DNA of 64,000 nucleotides from Protonemura montana (taxonomy: Eukaryota; Arthropoda; Insecta; Plecoptera; Nemouridae). The notes below the pieces were generated by a model. That model worked only from the letters and a program-made list of their open reading frames with translations. It had not been told where the DNA came from and did not search any database. The stretch lies in the NCBI GenBank assembly GCA_947568835.1, contig OX387603.1, forward strand, positions 8,243,943 through 8,307,942, written 5' to 3'. The position numbers were made by a program, and so were the translations under genes. Every line of letters starts with the position of its first letter. Position 1 is the first letter of the stretch. This document shows, piece by piece, positions 38,507-50,665 of this stretch.

Positions 38507-40885
38507 GACCGACCAACCAAGTGAAGGGCACAACAGTTCCGTCCGATTGGCAATTAGATGCTTTCCTTTTCGTCGCTCTGCGGTATCGAAACTGAGAGTG
38601 TTTACGTTTTAGGAAACTCTTGTTGTTTCAAAAAAATTAGTTTTGAAGGTTTTGACAATGATCGATAGGCAATCGTGTTTTTGTCTTTTTCGTAAGTGGT
38701 CCCACATACCGGTATGCTTTGCGGTATAGGTACCCGAAATGAAGACAAGAAAAAGACATCGCGAGTTGAAAACATGTTGTGTCCATCAGCTGTTGGAATT
38801 GCGCTGCATAAAAATCGAGGTGTTCGGTGACCGTGGTACGCCACTTTCGTGCCAGAGACGAAAAGTTGTGTTCCTCACACAATTAACCTACATTTTGAGT
38901 TTGAAAATGTGCTCATTAATAGATAAATCTAAAAATGAACTTTACATTTTTATATAAAAATGTGGTTATTAACTTATTTTGCAATTCAATTATGCTAATT
39001 GATTAAGATGTATGAAGCTCTTGCGTTATTATTTTGCATATTTTTTTTTAAACACTCAGTCATTTTTCTCAGTGAATGCTGAAGGCATGTGACCACGAGC
39101 AAGTAGAGTAACGAGATGGTTTAATTGGTGAGTTGCCATCAGGCTAAACGGCGCAAAGATCCGTGCGTTACACATACAATTAAGCGAAGAAAGTCAATGC
39201 ACTTTTAAAGAAACACGTACAATTTCTAAATCGCTCCTCCTTCAAGCCGATTCTAAATCATAGCAAGAGTCAAAGGTTCGTTATTTAATGACAGCACATC
39301 ATGCGTCTGTTAACTGATTTGTCACTGGTTGATTTGATGCAAAATCATTTCAACGACATAGCAAAAATATTTTTGAAAACTTCGACTCAATGTGTTGAAA
39401 TGGCCATACTAAAAGGTACGCAAAATCTATAAGGAAGATAAGCTCGAGCAAATGAATAGGGCCATCAAAGCACCTTTACCTAAAATTAAGAAAAAACTTT
39501 CCCTTAAATATTTCGTGAAATAATTGAACAGCATCTCGCTTCTTGATAGCGACTCAAAACAGCAGTATCGAGGCAATCACCTTTACCTGTACCGTGGCGA
39601 ACTCCTTAATTATCTCACTGCCAATGTGTTTGTACTTGGACCGTTGAAAAGAAAGCAAGATCAAGATAGCAAAAAACATAAATAATTACATTTTTATAGA
39701 CGATAATGAATATTTTACCCGATGGAACGATTCATTCATCATGAAATGCTGTACCTACATAGTAATTCTAGTTTATATTAATGATTTACAAATGAGAGAA
39801 AGTGTGATATTTAAGGGGGAATATATTTCATAATTTCTTATAGCGACAGAGTTTCTGATACCTCGAAATATCTTGCTAAATATTTGACCATATCGTTATG
39901 GCTAATATCTTCCTCTTTTTTTTTCATGCTTGAACTTATCAAACAACCTATGGCAATAAATATACAAGTCGCCGGGGAGCAATAGCTGTATCATGCCAAT
40001 TGATATAGCCATCGCATGTTAGTACCTATCTGCCAGGAGATGTAGAGTTTCCCATGACTCTTTGGTCTCCCGATTTAATTAGCAATTAGCATCGATACAA
40101 TGCGCGTATCTAATCACTTCACGCCATCAAATTATTCTGTTCGCGTGTCATGCACGGAGTCGCACTCGAGATTTGTTCCGTCAAGTGTGGAAACAGACGC
40201 CAGGCGGCATTTGCTCGGCATATTCGTTTTAAAATTGTCAGTTCCTACTTATTATGCCCACTTCGCTAGCCAAGCAGAAAAACGGGAGCACGCTTTTACA
40301 AATCGTTTCTTTCCGTCTTCGAATCAATTAGATATAGTAATAATTGTAATTAGGATGTTAATTTTTTGTGAGCATAGTTAATTTGTCAGGTTTAGAGTAT
40401 TCTAGGCGACAGGAAATTAAAAGTTTGGTACCCCGAGGTTTAATTTAGGATAGGCAACTTTACTGAATAGAGAAAATAATTTTTAAAGTCTAAGTCCCAA
40501 GCTTGCACCGTGTTCTTAAACCCAAAAAATGAATTTCCAATCGTTGGCATTTTTTTAAGAACGCAAGCTAGTCATCCCCATTTGAGGTTCGTCCGTAAAT
40601 ATGAACCGTTCTTAAAGTCAAGTTCAGCTTAACTAGCGATTAAAATAGTTTTACAAAGTTCGAGAAGAAATAACTTGGTGGCAGCCACCAGAAAATTTAT
40701 TTCGACTCTTAAATATCTCAAAACCACCCTTACGAGTTGTAATCACAAAACCCAGCACTCCCTACTTTCTGAACCCTAAAAATTCAACCCCGAAACCGAA
40801 GATGTAAAATAATCAACAAAAAACAGTGGTACATACCGGCTCCAGCCACCGCCACTAGCACCACAATACACGCGTAGTTCCTCAT
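32178..40885 (-). CDS. Gasp: Gasp / obstructor-C-like protein with three chitin-binding domains (CPAP3)
   Basis: Five exons on the minus strand, in coding order: 40885-40837, 34482-34273, 33863-33675, 33179-32969, 32373-32178. They total 855 nt (284 aa), all phases agreeing. It is a secreted cuticle/tracheal chitin-matrix protein. Seen: a signal peptide MRNYACIVVLVAVAGA in exon 1; CBM14/Peritrophin-A domain 1 (FKCPDDYGFYPHSRSCDKYY through CDYLHNVDC); domain 2 (NCPRLYGIFADEKKCDTFWN through ADQVPEC); domain 3 (GFSCPAAGELVNAGAFSRHA through GNCEDPEDVPGC). The domains map one per exon, each with six cysteines. The tail EDYYGELDLKAIRKSELL is followed by a Ser/Pro/Ala/Gln-rich end with DDDA at the terminus. 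Similarity to insect Gasp is very high. Intron 1 is 6.3 kb. A second last exon lies at 31535-31595. A TATA/Inr promoter precedes exon 1. Confidence 0.94.
37730..37930. other. CpG-dense block in Gasp intron 1
   Basis: About 200 bp with a very high density of CG dinucleotides (for example TACGCACGCGTCGCGCCG and GACGCGCGGCCGCGG) inside otherwise AT-rich DNA. It could be an unmethylated CpG-rich regulatory element, an alternative promoter, or a recent insertion. No conserved protein is encoded in the open frames crossing it. Confidence 0.5.
38479..38506 (+). repeat. Poly-C tract (28 C)
   Basis: An uninterrupted run of 28 C followed by GACC GACC AACC AAG. Located in Gasp intron 1. Length uncertain in any assembly. 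Confidence 0.8.
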
Positions 40886-40909
40886 TGTCGCTGAACACTG
40901 TCGATCATT

Positions 40910-40947
40910 CACTGAACGAAGCACTGGCTTTGTGCAGAGGTTTTATA
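40910..40947 (-). promoter_or_regulatory. Gasp core promoter (TATA box and initiator)
   Basis: On the minus strand a TATAAAA box (40947-40941) is followed about 30 nt later by TTCAGTG (40916-40910), a match to the arthropod initiator TCAGTY. The start codon at 40885 lies about 27 nt further, giving a short 5' UTR. The spacing is right for a focused TATA promoter. Confidence 0.7.
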
Positions 40948-42943
40948 GCAACCTTCCGCAGCGTGTTACTCTTCGCCTGGCGTGACCTACTCTCAGCTCG
41001 CGCCGTCTTTGCGCCGACCCGCCGACTTGGCTCAGCCAACCAAACGCTTTCGTTTTTCGGAAATGTGTGGGGCAAATTTTTGAATCTGGTAAGGGGTGGT
41101 TTTTCCGGGAATTTTATTATCGAAGAAGTTCTTTAATGATCCGCAAAGGGTAGTGATTTATCTGTTTTTATCTGTTCCATGTTCAATGTTCTTTAAAAAG
41201 ATACCATCATATTATCTTGATGCTGCTGAGTATCAAAAATATAATAAGTAGAGACGTGGTCTTTTCAGCTTCAGCAGGAACTTTGGAGGAAGAAGCAAAT
41301 GAATAGGGAAAATATTGTTTTAATATGTATTTAACTACTCAGTGAAGGAGTTGTGGATTAACTTTATTCTCGTTAAAAGTGTCAGGGTATTTCAGTCGTT
41401 GATCTGGCGCTTTCAACGGTTGGCATACATTTTTGGAAAATAACCAAGCATGGTTCCACCACGCCAAAAGAAGCTGATGAAAAATGTTAGAAAGGGGTGT
41501 GGTATTCTCTACACGCGGCGATAGTTTGTTTAGACGAGTAGTATGATTGGACGATAGATTCATATGTTAACATGGATTAAAATGAATACACCATTAACAT
41601 CCTTGTCGAATATTTGCTAATTGTGCCAAATATAGGGTAAGCTTAGGAGGGAAGAGGGATAATAAGTAAAGAGGAAAACACTGTCACAATACACGTGCAT
41701 TTTCGACGATTACATTGCCCATTACTCCACACTGCAGTCGTCTCAACATTATTATATTTTATGTCTTTGGAACTGACCAAGTTTCGTTCGATTTTGCATG
41801 GTATAACTGGCCTTGAACGGATCGTCTTGTAACCTTCATCTGACTTCTACAATCATGTATGCAGTTTGCCTGGAGGATGTTACAGAAAAAAAATGTCTCA
41901 AATTAACAGTGCATCCAATAAAATATAGAAGTGTATATACCTACACCTCTGTGCATTTGCAAATAGGTAATAACACTAATAACAGATGATTCTTATGTCG
42001 TTAATATAATTAAATTGTTGTTTCTGTAAAAAATAAGCATGTTTGAACATAATTTCTTGACGTTTCTTCTGTGTCCCTACTCATAAATGTAAAGAAACTT
42101 TTGCACAAACGGAAGGCAATATTTCACATCATTTGAAAAGGTTTTCTTATGAAATTTTGGCATCAAAAACTGTAATACGCTCATGCATTTTGCATGATTT
42201 TGATTTTACACTCATGCTCATGCATTTTGCTCATGCATTTTTTTTCTGTATTAATCTGTTGCTTCCATCGAATATGCTAAATTAAACTAGGAATGGTAAA
42301 TTTCTTCCCCCCAAAGAGTTGTGAAGAATCGTTAGGATCGTTGACCAACATATTTACAAGAAAATGTTTCCAGCAAGTACGATATCAATTGTCAGCTTTC
42401 TTAACCACAACTCACAATACTATCTCGATAACAAAACTTGTAAAGATTCAACATAAGATCCAGTCTTATCAAAAAAATTCTATTAGCCTCGCAATCACGA
42501 CGCTGAAAACGAAAGTTCATCATTTTTAAACGTTTTATTAAAAATGTCACCAAATTCATTTTCTTTTAGAGTATACTTACATAATTTTAATTAGAAATGC
42601 AATTCGTGCCAACGTGCAGCCGCGTCGCTTCCTGATTGTGCCAAGCTCACGGGGTGCATCGAATGGCTCTTTGAATGAACAGTCTGCAATCTTAAATTGC
42701 ACACAATGCGGTGTAGACACTGCTTGCCGTTTGACTCCAGCGTTGAGCTCTCCGCACCTCGTCTGTAAAACGACCTTCTAGTGCCACTCGGTGGTAGCAG
42801 TGGCAGCGGCGTTGGTAGCAGGACTTCCCAATTCATAGAGTAGCTCCTTTCAAGGAGTCTCAAATCGGTGCTTAAATATATTAACACATTAACACACACT
42901 CTCAAAATTCAGATACAAGTTTTTTTACACTTCCCTTTGCTAA
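40948..42943. other. Intergenic region upstream of Gasp
   Basis: No gene is recognised. It holds the Gasp upstream region at left and the 3' flank of the TMEM231-like exons at right. A short tandem repeat sits at 42179-42240. Confidence 0.5.
42179..42240 (+). repeat. Tandem repeat of CTCATGCATTTTG-type unit
   Basis: Three full and partial copies of a 13-bp unit (CTCATGCATTTTG) occur within about 60 bp, with one interrupted by a diverged copy. Confidence 0.6.
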
Positions 42944-43333
42944 TTAATTTCGAAAACGTCCAAAACCACCGGAATTACGAGAAATATCACATTTTATACC
43001 AAAGGGTTCACTGAGAGGCTGCATCAACAAAAATTGTCCGAAGAAGTTTTCAAGACGATCTACAACTGGCACCATAAGTCTGTGTGTGAATAAGAGTGTC
43101 GAAATTATAGCTAACAATTTTGAAAGAGCACTAAGTACCCCATATCTTACTTCCCTCCAAAAAGCGGCATTGGCAGGAAGGTTTTGACTAAATACTACAC
43201 TGCAATTCACGGAAAATTTTTTTTTTGGTAAAAACGCCGAATATTCCATTAAACAGAACTGGCGATTGATGATAGTCACACATCCACTTCCATGATCCAG
43301 TGTAGTGTTGCTTAACGTTGACACACATAGTGT
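42944..43333 (-). CDS. Exon-like frame resembling the TMEM231 C-terminus
   Basis: After the acceptor TCTCTCCAAG a 130-codon frame runs to a TAA at 42944. It reads TLCVSTLSNTTLDHGSGCVT at the start, then KFSVNCSVVFSQNLPANAAF followed by WREVRYGVLSALSKLLAII. This resembles the end of TMEM231 as I know the family: an NxTT block, an F-x-[VI]-N-[AC] strand about twenty residues before FW, then V-[KR]-[FY] leading into a membrane helix. TMEM231 is a ciliary transition-zone (MKS complex) membrane protein. Identity is low and made by eye, so the family call is tentative. It would be the last exon of a minus-strand gene whose earlier exons lie to the right. Confidence 0.4.
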   Translation of the reverse strand, partial: TLCVSTLSNTTLDHGSGCVTIINRQFCLMEYSAFLPKKKFSVNCSVVFSQNLPANAAFWREVRYGVLSALSKLLAIISTLLFTHRLMVPVVDRLENFFGQFLLMQPLSEPFGIKCDISRNSGGFGRFRN

Positions 43334-43707
43334 CTTGGAGAGAGAAGTTAAAGCTGAGTATGTTGCTTGCCACTGTCAAGAAACAAACTATTTGAACTAG
43401 ATACTTTGTTACAATTTATGAGAAAATACGCACTCAACAGATCGAATTTGTCCTTAGAAAAAGATTGGAAGCCCACACAATTTAAAAAAAAGCGTACTGC
43501 CGCGTATCTTTCTGAAGGTGCGTCGTTTCAAGGGTATAGAGGAATTAAAAAAAACGTAAAACCCAAAACAAAGTAAGAAAACAAAATCGAACCAGTTATT
43601 TCTGTTCAATGATGCCGGTTTCAATGCAAGCCTCGTCAGATGATTAAACTTATATCTTATATCATCCACCTCGGTGGCATGAGCGCTGCGTCATTGTTCG
43701 AGATGTG

Positions 43708-44090
43708 TCAGTCGAGCAAGAGCCCTTGACCACAGAAGACCTTGATATTTCCTGGCCGCGTAAAGGAGCGCAAGACCAGCACAAGACAAGCGACAATTCG
43801 TGATAATGACGTCGTTCGGAATGCATTTAGCCAAGTCTCTCGACCTGTGTTTCCGCCAAGATCACTTTCTCCGAGGGAACTAATGCATGTGTCTGGATTC
43901 AAGAGCGGCGCAGGGCGTGGCGAATTGTAGCATGTGGACAATCGATTGTCTTCGCCCAGGGTGCAGAAGACTCTAAGAAGCAGACTGTTTCTTCTTGAAT
44001 GAGCGAAACGAATTGACTTTCAATTTCACTTGTCCAAGACGAACTGTCGCACGTTTTCTTTTGTGTGGTGCTTGTGTACGCTTTAAACAA
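43708..44090 (-). other. Open frames between TMEM231-like exons, unassigned
   Basis: Two overlapping minus-strand frames (43708-43941 and 43899-44090) are open but match nothing I recognise. By position they could hold middle exons of the leftmost TMEM231-like copy. Splice borders are unclear. Confidence 0.15.
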
Positions 44091-44918
44091 ACCAAAAGCT
44101 AGTAGGATTTTGAGAAAATGTCATAATACCTTCTCTAAATTTAGCCTCGCAGTTTTGCAGCGAAATCTTTCTTGTAAGCATTGCAAATTACGAAACATTT
44201 TTGGAAATTTCTAAATTTTCCTGTGTTTACAGCCGAATAGTGACAAAATAGTTCCATAAAACCTTAAACACATATCCTCATATACTATGTAAATCGATTT
44301 TGATGAGTTTGCAGCTATTTTTACTAGGTAAAAACAAGTTGATTTTTTTTAAATATGCTGTATTTGCTAATGCAATACGTATTTATTTTCCACACAATTT
44401 CAGGGACTCGATTTCCACTGTAGTTCATTAGAAACAGTTGGTCATCCCACATCTCAACGAAATGTTGTTAAAACCTAATCCAAACCCCTACTGAGCTATG
44501 CCAATTAATTGCCCGTTTTAGGTTTAGTTGAATACGACCATAATTACAGTGAGCGAGCGGTGTTAGTACTCTGAAGGTACCTTAGTACTTATTTAGAGAC
44601 AATTATAGGCGTACATGATTTACACAAATCAAGAATCGCCGAGGATATTTATTGTTTTGGATAATTTTTCAACGTATTTTTCGTTTTATGGCTCATTGCT
44701 TTGTTAGCCTGCTTCGGCAACAACCATCACCAGCTGTCGCCAATATCAGCGGACAGCGCCAATTAAACTTTGCTGAGCTGAACTCTTTGTAAATAAAGTT
44801 ATTTTCAATTAAACTCTGTGATGTTTTTAAAAAAACGAAACATTCGCAAATGTTTGTGTAGCCTGGTTTGAAATATAGGGTTTATAGCTTCCCTACATGG
44901 GCCACTAACACGATATTA

Positions 44919-45296
44919 TCACATAGGCTTGCGTCGCAATAACTGCGCCTTGACGTATGGAGAGTATGGTTTGACAAAAATCAAACTGATCTTCAAGGCT
45001 TGGCCATCAATGTATCGACCTCGCTCAGGACACGGTGACCTATAGACTGAGTAACGCACTATCGATTCGCCAGCGATAACAGTGACTGGAGTGCTATTAT
45101 TGGCTGTGACTCGCGTTGAAGGATGCGCGCCAATGAATAGCAAGCAAGAGTCTGCGATATTTGAGACTGATAAAAACATTTTTCTCGTTGTTGTCATGAA
45201 AGGAATGCTACTGCTTCGCATATATTGAACCTTTATCCCTGTTAAATTTTTACCTTTGGGTCTGTAATCCTCCCCTCTTGGCACGATAGTGGTCAT
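44919..45296 (-). CDS. Exon-like frame resembling the TMEM231 ectodomain
   Basis: A 125-codon minus-strand frame reads MTTIVPRGEDYRPKGK at the start, then KMFLSVSNIADSCLLFIGAH and GRYIDGQALKISLIFVKPYS. The order of alternating hydrophobic strands around a short acidic/Gly turn (ERGRYIDGQALKISLIF) parallels the part of TMEM231 just after its first membrane segment. A donor-like GTGATA lies at the last codons. Length and composition suggest real coding history. Identity is too weak for a firm assignment. Confidence 0.3.
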   Translation of the reverse strand: MTTIVPRGEDYRPKGKNLTGIKVQYMRSSSIPFMTTTRKMFLSVSNIADSCLLFIGAHPSTRVTANNSTPVTVIAGESIVRYSVYRSPCPERGRYIDGQALKISLIFVKPYSPYVKAQLLRRKPM

Positions 45297-46487
45297 AACC
45301 TCTAATCACAAAGTACTTTTTTTGGGGTTTATTTGAAAATGCAAGAAACAAGTACAAGGTGCCTGCAGTTATTTGAAAGCAAGTTTTGGCGGATGTGTCT
45401 AAAGGCAAAAAAAATATATAAAGTCTTTTGTACATTTAAACTTTTAAACTCTGAAAATGTATTTCCATACAGCCATTGTTTACCCATGTATATAACGAAG
45501 AGAAAAGATCGAAATCGCATTTGATGAAGTGCTAATTTGTGCACAAATGTGCAGTTTTAACAGATGTGTGCTCATTTGAACAAATTTGCATGTCTTTCTT
45601 AGTGCAGGTCTAGACCGTGGTCAAGAAACGTGCATCCTCTAGGCACCTTCTGCAGCCATGGATGACTACCTCCGTACCTTTGTATAATTACAAGATTTAC
45701 ACACCAGCGATATACTAAGTCAGGATGTGAACTAGATCGGCCGTGACATCGTTTTATTTATTATATCCTTTTAAAAAAGTTAATTTAATAACGTTTTACT
45801 TCAAATATACTTCAAGTTTAAGCCAGGCCAACCAAATCGCGAGCGAAGTTATTAGTTCCTTTATTATTTGATACAAAGTGGTTTTTCAATTACGTTGTCT
45901 GCGGTTTTAGCTAATTAAATCGATCTTCCTTCCTGTCAACTGAGGTAAGAGGTCTATAATATGGGTTCTTGAATCTGGATCGAGTACCTGTCGGAACACA
46001 ATAACATTTAAATATACAGTACTAGCAAGGTGGACGACATACTTTCACTTTTCATAATATTCTGTGATCTTCGGTGAGTCAAAGCGTCTTGAATCTTGAC
46101 ATCGGTGTAGGACTTGGAAACCTGTTCTCCATTAGAGTTGAATTCTAGAGCAAAACTGACCAGATTAACCTATATTTATTTCAATGTCTACCAAAAATTG
46201 TGAACAAATTATCTATTACCGTACTGCCTACATATTCTAAAAACCGAAAATCTACTGTGCCCACTGGATTTTAGAAACCGTCAAATTATATTTCTCGTTT
46301 TTTGATAACCCAAATGATTAATGAACCATGTTTAATTATTTTTGTTAATTTAACGTGTACAAGAGTTTTGAAAGATAGTGCTACCACAATTAAACACTTT
46401 TTCAGAGTTCAGTTATCCTCATTCATGCGACGGTACGTGTTAATTATGAATATACAGATAAATGAGCTCGATGCAATTCGATGTACT

Positions 46488-46631
46488 TTCAAATGTGTAG
46501 CCAAGGTTGCTGGGCCAGTCACCAGGTGCACTGCTGATGTGTTCTTCGGGGTGTACTCTTCTAACAGCCACAGGCACTCTTTGAAGGAAATCTGCAATTT
46601 CATGCCTTTGTAGGATGTGCCTTCATCGACG
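46488..46631 (-). CDS. Exon-like frame (SVDEGTSYKGMKLQISF)
   Basis: It is bounded by an acceptor (GTTTCCAG) and a donor (AAA|GTACAT). The peptide SVDEGTSYKGMKLQISFKEC continues with LWLLEEYTPKNTS. The DG-turn followed by a KLQISF strand could match the same ectodomain position as neighbouring TMEM231-like exons. Weak. Confidence 0.2.
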
Positions 46632-47124
46632 CTGGAAACCTCGAAGGACATACTTCAGTTTTTTTTTTTTCTCCTAGATAATTGGGGATTGTGTTTCTGA
46701 CTGTCACACTTAATTTTATGAATGTATGAGGATGCAGATGCAACTGATTCGTGGAAAAAAATTTAATGAAACGTGATAGTACAGTTCTGACTAAGAGAAT
46801 AGGTTACTTGCATTATTTGAATTCAGGTCGTGTGACCACACGCTTCTGGACTGAAATTCCTTCGTGAGTCAGTGACACATTATGACAACATTGGTTAGGG
46901 GATGAAGCCTAAGCAGTCTAGCCCATGAGAGTAGATACCAGACAAGGGATGGCCCTCAGCATTGCTTCCAACGCATGAATGAGATTTCCCAAAATTGTTA
47001 TAATTTAAGGAGATTTTAAATACTAGTTTGAAAAACAAAACATCTTGGCACGACAAAAGCTTTAGAGAAAAAGTAAAATGGGGAACATCGGCTGAGATGA
47101 TTAGTAGTGTCCCCCATGAAATGT

Positions 47125-47138
47125 ACAGATCTGAATTC
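47125..47138 (-). repeat. Recurrent acceptor-like motif, copy 1
   Basis: On the minus strand GAATTCAG|ATCTGT, a 14-mer also found at 49913-49926 and, with one change, at 55131-55144. In each case a reading frame opens just after the AG. Confidence 0.5.
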
Positions 47139-49204
47139 AAGATTGGAACTCGTTAGAAAAACGTTTTTTAAAATGTCAGTTGGCTCGCATGTCACCCCAA
47201 ACCAATCGGTGGAGCCCCTGCCGGGAAAGTATGCCGCAAGCTCACTATGTCACCGGTATGGAGAATGAACTGATCTACCTCCCTAATCTAGAAGAATCCC
47301 TTTTGGGTAGTTTAAAAATACATTTCGGTATCCTAATCTATGGTTCATGAGAATCGAATGAGAGGAGTTTGAGACCAATACAAGTCGATACACATCACAC
47401 AAAATGGGTTGTTAATTATTATCTAAGATTATAATTTAAAAATGTGGGAGCTGTCTCACGTGATCGCGAAAATATTTTGCTGAACAGCTCAGTCGTGAAT
47501 AATATATGGCGAAACAAACTTTGTTGCATTATAATGTTGCGAGGAAGAAGTGGTTCCTATTCTCTCTGTGCACTCAACGCCGATTTCCATCTGCATCATG
47601 AAAGTCATGATCTTACCAACCGCACGAAAGGTAAATTGCTGTCATCGACCTCACATATTATTTGTGCAATCTTCGGTTATTATATTCAGGTGTTAAAAAT
47701 CCACAATAGATATACCTTAGCTAAAATAGCACCTAATATATCTACTCATCTCTTCATAGAACGCAGTTCTTGATGGTTCATTGATTTGTGATGTAACAAC
47801 GCACCGTTTTGAAAACAAGTCCTGCGGCACTGGTTGTACAGCGTAATTGAATGAGTGGGTGATGATGACGATCTTACTCTACTAAAAGGAGTACTTGGAC
47901 ACCTGGTTCCAGCACCAAACACCAACGGCGCCAAAGGGATCACCGGCTTAACGTCCCTTTCGAAGGACGGTACAACTCGAACTACAGGATTCCCCCACAA
48001 ATCCATGCTGTTGAGAGGTTGACAAGCAATGCGAGTAAAGTTGTACACTCTTAAATCCTTCCAAACAGAACTGCTCATGAGTATGATGGTCACCCATTCA
48101 ATGCCTTGCACAAAGCGGTGTGGCTTAACTTCGGTGATCTCAAAAGAACCGATGTTTCCAACACGCCAAACCGGGCGGTGGCTGCTCTCCCCAAATCAAG
48201 TAGTTAACAAAACATACAAAGGCAACAAATTTGGCACCCCAGTTTGATAATCTCTTCTCAGACCGTTCTATCTTCAAAAACGCTTAGCTCGACTCCGAGC
48301 CTAAGTGGTAGAAAAGAACTTTTAGCAGCTTCTGAACTTTAAACGTTTGTTTTTGAGATATGTCACTTCTCAGGCCAAGAATAATGGGATTTGAATTTTC
48401 CACCCTCGACGGTAACAAATACCTTGGCATCTACCGGCTCGCAATGCTACCCAAATCCCCCACATGCCATCATTTGGATATACCTTTTTTAATTGACACA
48501 ACTCCAACTAACACAAGTATTATATGGTAGCACTATTGCACGATATTTATAGCACTATATTAGTAGTAGGGCCTGTCACACTGTTATTCCCCCATAAGAC
48601 TCTTCTATCGCTTCAACCACGCGCTACAAAACCATGCGAGAAAGCAACATAGTAATTACGTTACCGTTCAGTAGCTGATAATTGAAATGTGATCAGACAC
48701 TCATCGCAGCATATGTACACAGCGCTGAGAATGAGAATGAGTTCCTGCTAAACTCGCACGGTCGATTCAACTTCCGCTTACCGGCTCGTCGCTCGTGACG
48801 GCGCGATCCTTCGCCTACCGCCGATCACGACGCCTCCATGATCATAGTAATCGAGAGAAAGGATGATACACTCAGTACCTACAAATACATTATTACGCCC
48901 AACCACCGATTCGTAGTTGAAACCAATAACTCGTGAAACTGCTGGTGTTTAAAAGGGTCGTAAGCTAATGGCGTTTGCAATTCTGTATCTCCCACATACA
49001 GTGGTATCTACAAAGTCATACAGTGGTTACCCAATACGTACCCTGTTCGGTGCGTTGTTGCTTAACTTGGGTGATCTCAAGCGATATTACACGCTATTAA
49101 CATTTCTGGGACATAGGAACAAACAAAAAACAATGGACCATTATCTCAAGACTTTCAGAGGAGTGCGCCTTTAAAGCAAGCCAAAATACTGGGAGAGACT
49201 TCAG

Positions 49205-49525
49205 CTAACTATTTGGGATGGGATACGGCATTTTACCTCTGCTTTCTTTTGCAAACGCCGTGTTCAAAATACGTTTTATCGTCCACGATAAAAATACACA
49301 GCATTTAATGGATTCGCCACTTTCGCAATCCTCCAATAGATGTTGTTTACCCCGAGTAAAACACAACACTTTACCTACATTACACAATTCCAAGGCGATT
49401 CGGTAATGAATAACGGAAAACAATGCGCTTCTTAGTAACGGAAGACTGGCACATAAATAGTCATGCCAAGAGAGACAATTTAAAAGATTATCTCTGCCAT
49501 TCAAATATACTATACCGGCCGCCAA
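49205..49525 (-). other. Open frame of 106 codons, unassigned
   Basis: A minus-strand frame containing YLNGRDNLLNCLSWHDYLCA and a Cys-rich middle. It has no recognised domain. It lies in the TMEM231-like exon region and may be part of a copy, or chance. Confidence 0.15.
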
Positions 49526-49912
49526 GGTAGACTAGACGACAAGTCTCTTTTCAACTTGCTTGCAAATGCAATGTCGCACACAGTTAGGAATGTAAGTATG
49601 TAATTTTAATCACTTGCGCCGAATCGACGTGGCTACCGCCGTTTATGGATCACGCCGGCTGCATGTAGGTGGTTTAGCTTTTACTGGTGGTTGACCTTTT
49701 TGTAATGACTTTGATCGTTTTCAATGATCTGGCTGGTTTTTTACTGGCACTGATTTTCATTGATACAAATGGAGCAAGGTGAAAATATAGATCACTTTTT
49801 GTGTGAATGGCTTAGGAGAGACGAATTGTCGTTTGCCAGTCGGGAAGACTTTGTGAGGAAATGCAGCTAGCATCAGGATTGAAATATCTGTGGATATCCT
49901 TGAAGTTGAAAT

Positions 49913-49926
49913 ACAGATCTGAATTC
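49913..49926 (-). repeat. Recurrent acceptor-like motif, copy 2
   Basis: Identical 14-mer to the copy at 47125-47138, followed on the minus strand by ATCTGTATTTCAACTTC and an open frame (ISTDISILMLAAFPHK). Confidence 0.5.
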
Positions 49927-50146
49927 TCGCAGAGTTTTCATGACATTTTCTTTTTTTTTGAGTATTCACATTTTGACTTTTGGTTGAGCAGACGCATACC
50001 CAGAATTTCGTAGACTAGGAGATATTTCAATATAATGGTGTTACAAAAAAATATGGACCTAATCTTGGGCTAGGAATGATTGTTGCGTAGCTATACAAAT
50101 TTAATTCCAGCTTCAGTAGCGTGTATTAAAGTTTTAAAGTTCTAAC

Positions 50147-50335
50147 TTAAAGAAGGTTTATCAACATCTTGCACATTGATAGCACATGATTCTTTATTAT
50201 CCTCGAAGAGTGCAGATTGAATGCTGTCCGAGGTTTAAAAACAAAACGAACAAAATGTGAACACAACCTAACAACCTTGCAACCACTAAAAATTATCCAT
50301 ATGAAAGAAAAAATAATAATTTCGTTATTTCTCAC
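50147..50335 (-). CDS. Exon-like frame with hydrophobic segment (second membrane exon?)
   Basis: The minus-strand frame reads MRNNEIIIFSFIWIIFSGCK and then VVRLCSHFVRFVF, a single hydrophobic helix followed by basic residues. It sits 145 bp after the exon-like frame at 50480-50665. Position and form would fit the final membrane exon of another TMEM231-like copy. No clear acceptor was fixed. Confidence 0.2.
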   Translation of the reverse strand: MRNNEIIIFSFIWIIFSGCKVVRLCSHFVRFVFKPRTAFNLHSSRIIKNHVLSMCKMLINLL

Positions 50336-50479
50336 AGATCGATCGCAGATTACGGTGTCGATATTTTGAGTCGTAATTATTTAATTTGTTAAAAAGGGCT
50401 GCCGTAAGCGCCATCGGGTGGCACCAACCGTTACCAATTGTTGCCGCCTTTTTTGCTCGTCAGAAAGTTTAACATTTAC

Positions 50480-50665
50480 GCTGGTCCTTTGACTATATCT
50501 GTGAACTCAATGATTGAATGCTTCGGAAGTATAAGAACGAATTTTAAAATTAATGTGGCCCCCGCTGTGTCACCCATGTGCACCCCTTCCGTTGCCCATT
50601 GTTCTATTCCAGTCAAGTGTTTCTCTACGCCACTCAAAGTCATGTGGCGCTTAGCGTCGGCGACT
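50480..50665 (-). CDS. Exon-like frame resembling the TMEM231 penultimate region
   Basis: It runs from the acceptor GGGATTTTCTTAG to the donor CCAGC|GTAAAT (186 nt, phase 2 at both ends). The peptide runs RVADAKRHMTLSG then IEQWATEGVHMGDTAGATLI and LKFVLILPKHSIIEFTDIVK. It lines up without gaps against the stretch before the last membrane helix of TMEM231 (T, G, A, A and P shared over about 32 positions). The match is made by eye and is low identity. Confidence 0.35.

Larger units (their letters stand above)
34483..40836 (-). other. Large first intron of Gasp
   Basis: This 6.35-kb stretch separates the signal-peptide exon from the first chitin-binding exon. It contains several 60-160-codon open frames on both strands with no recognisable domain, a CpG-dense block near 37730-37930 and a 28-nt poly-C tract. 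The size suggests room for enhancers. I see no nested gene that I can support. Confidence 0.55.

Noticed and set aside
42591..42905. Minus-strand 104-codon frame after the last TMEM231-like exon
   Set aside because: It lies past the stop at 42944, has no similarity to anything I know and no clear splice sites.
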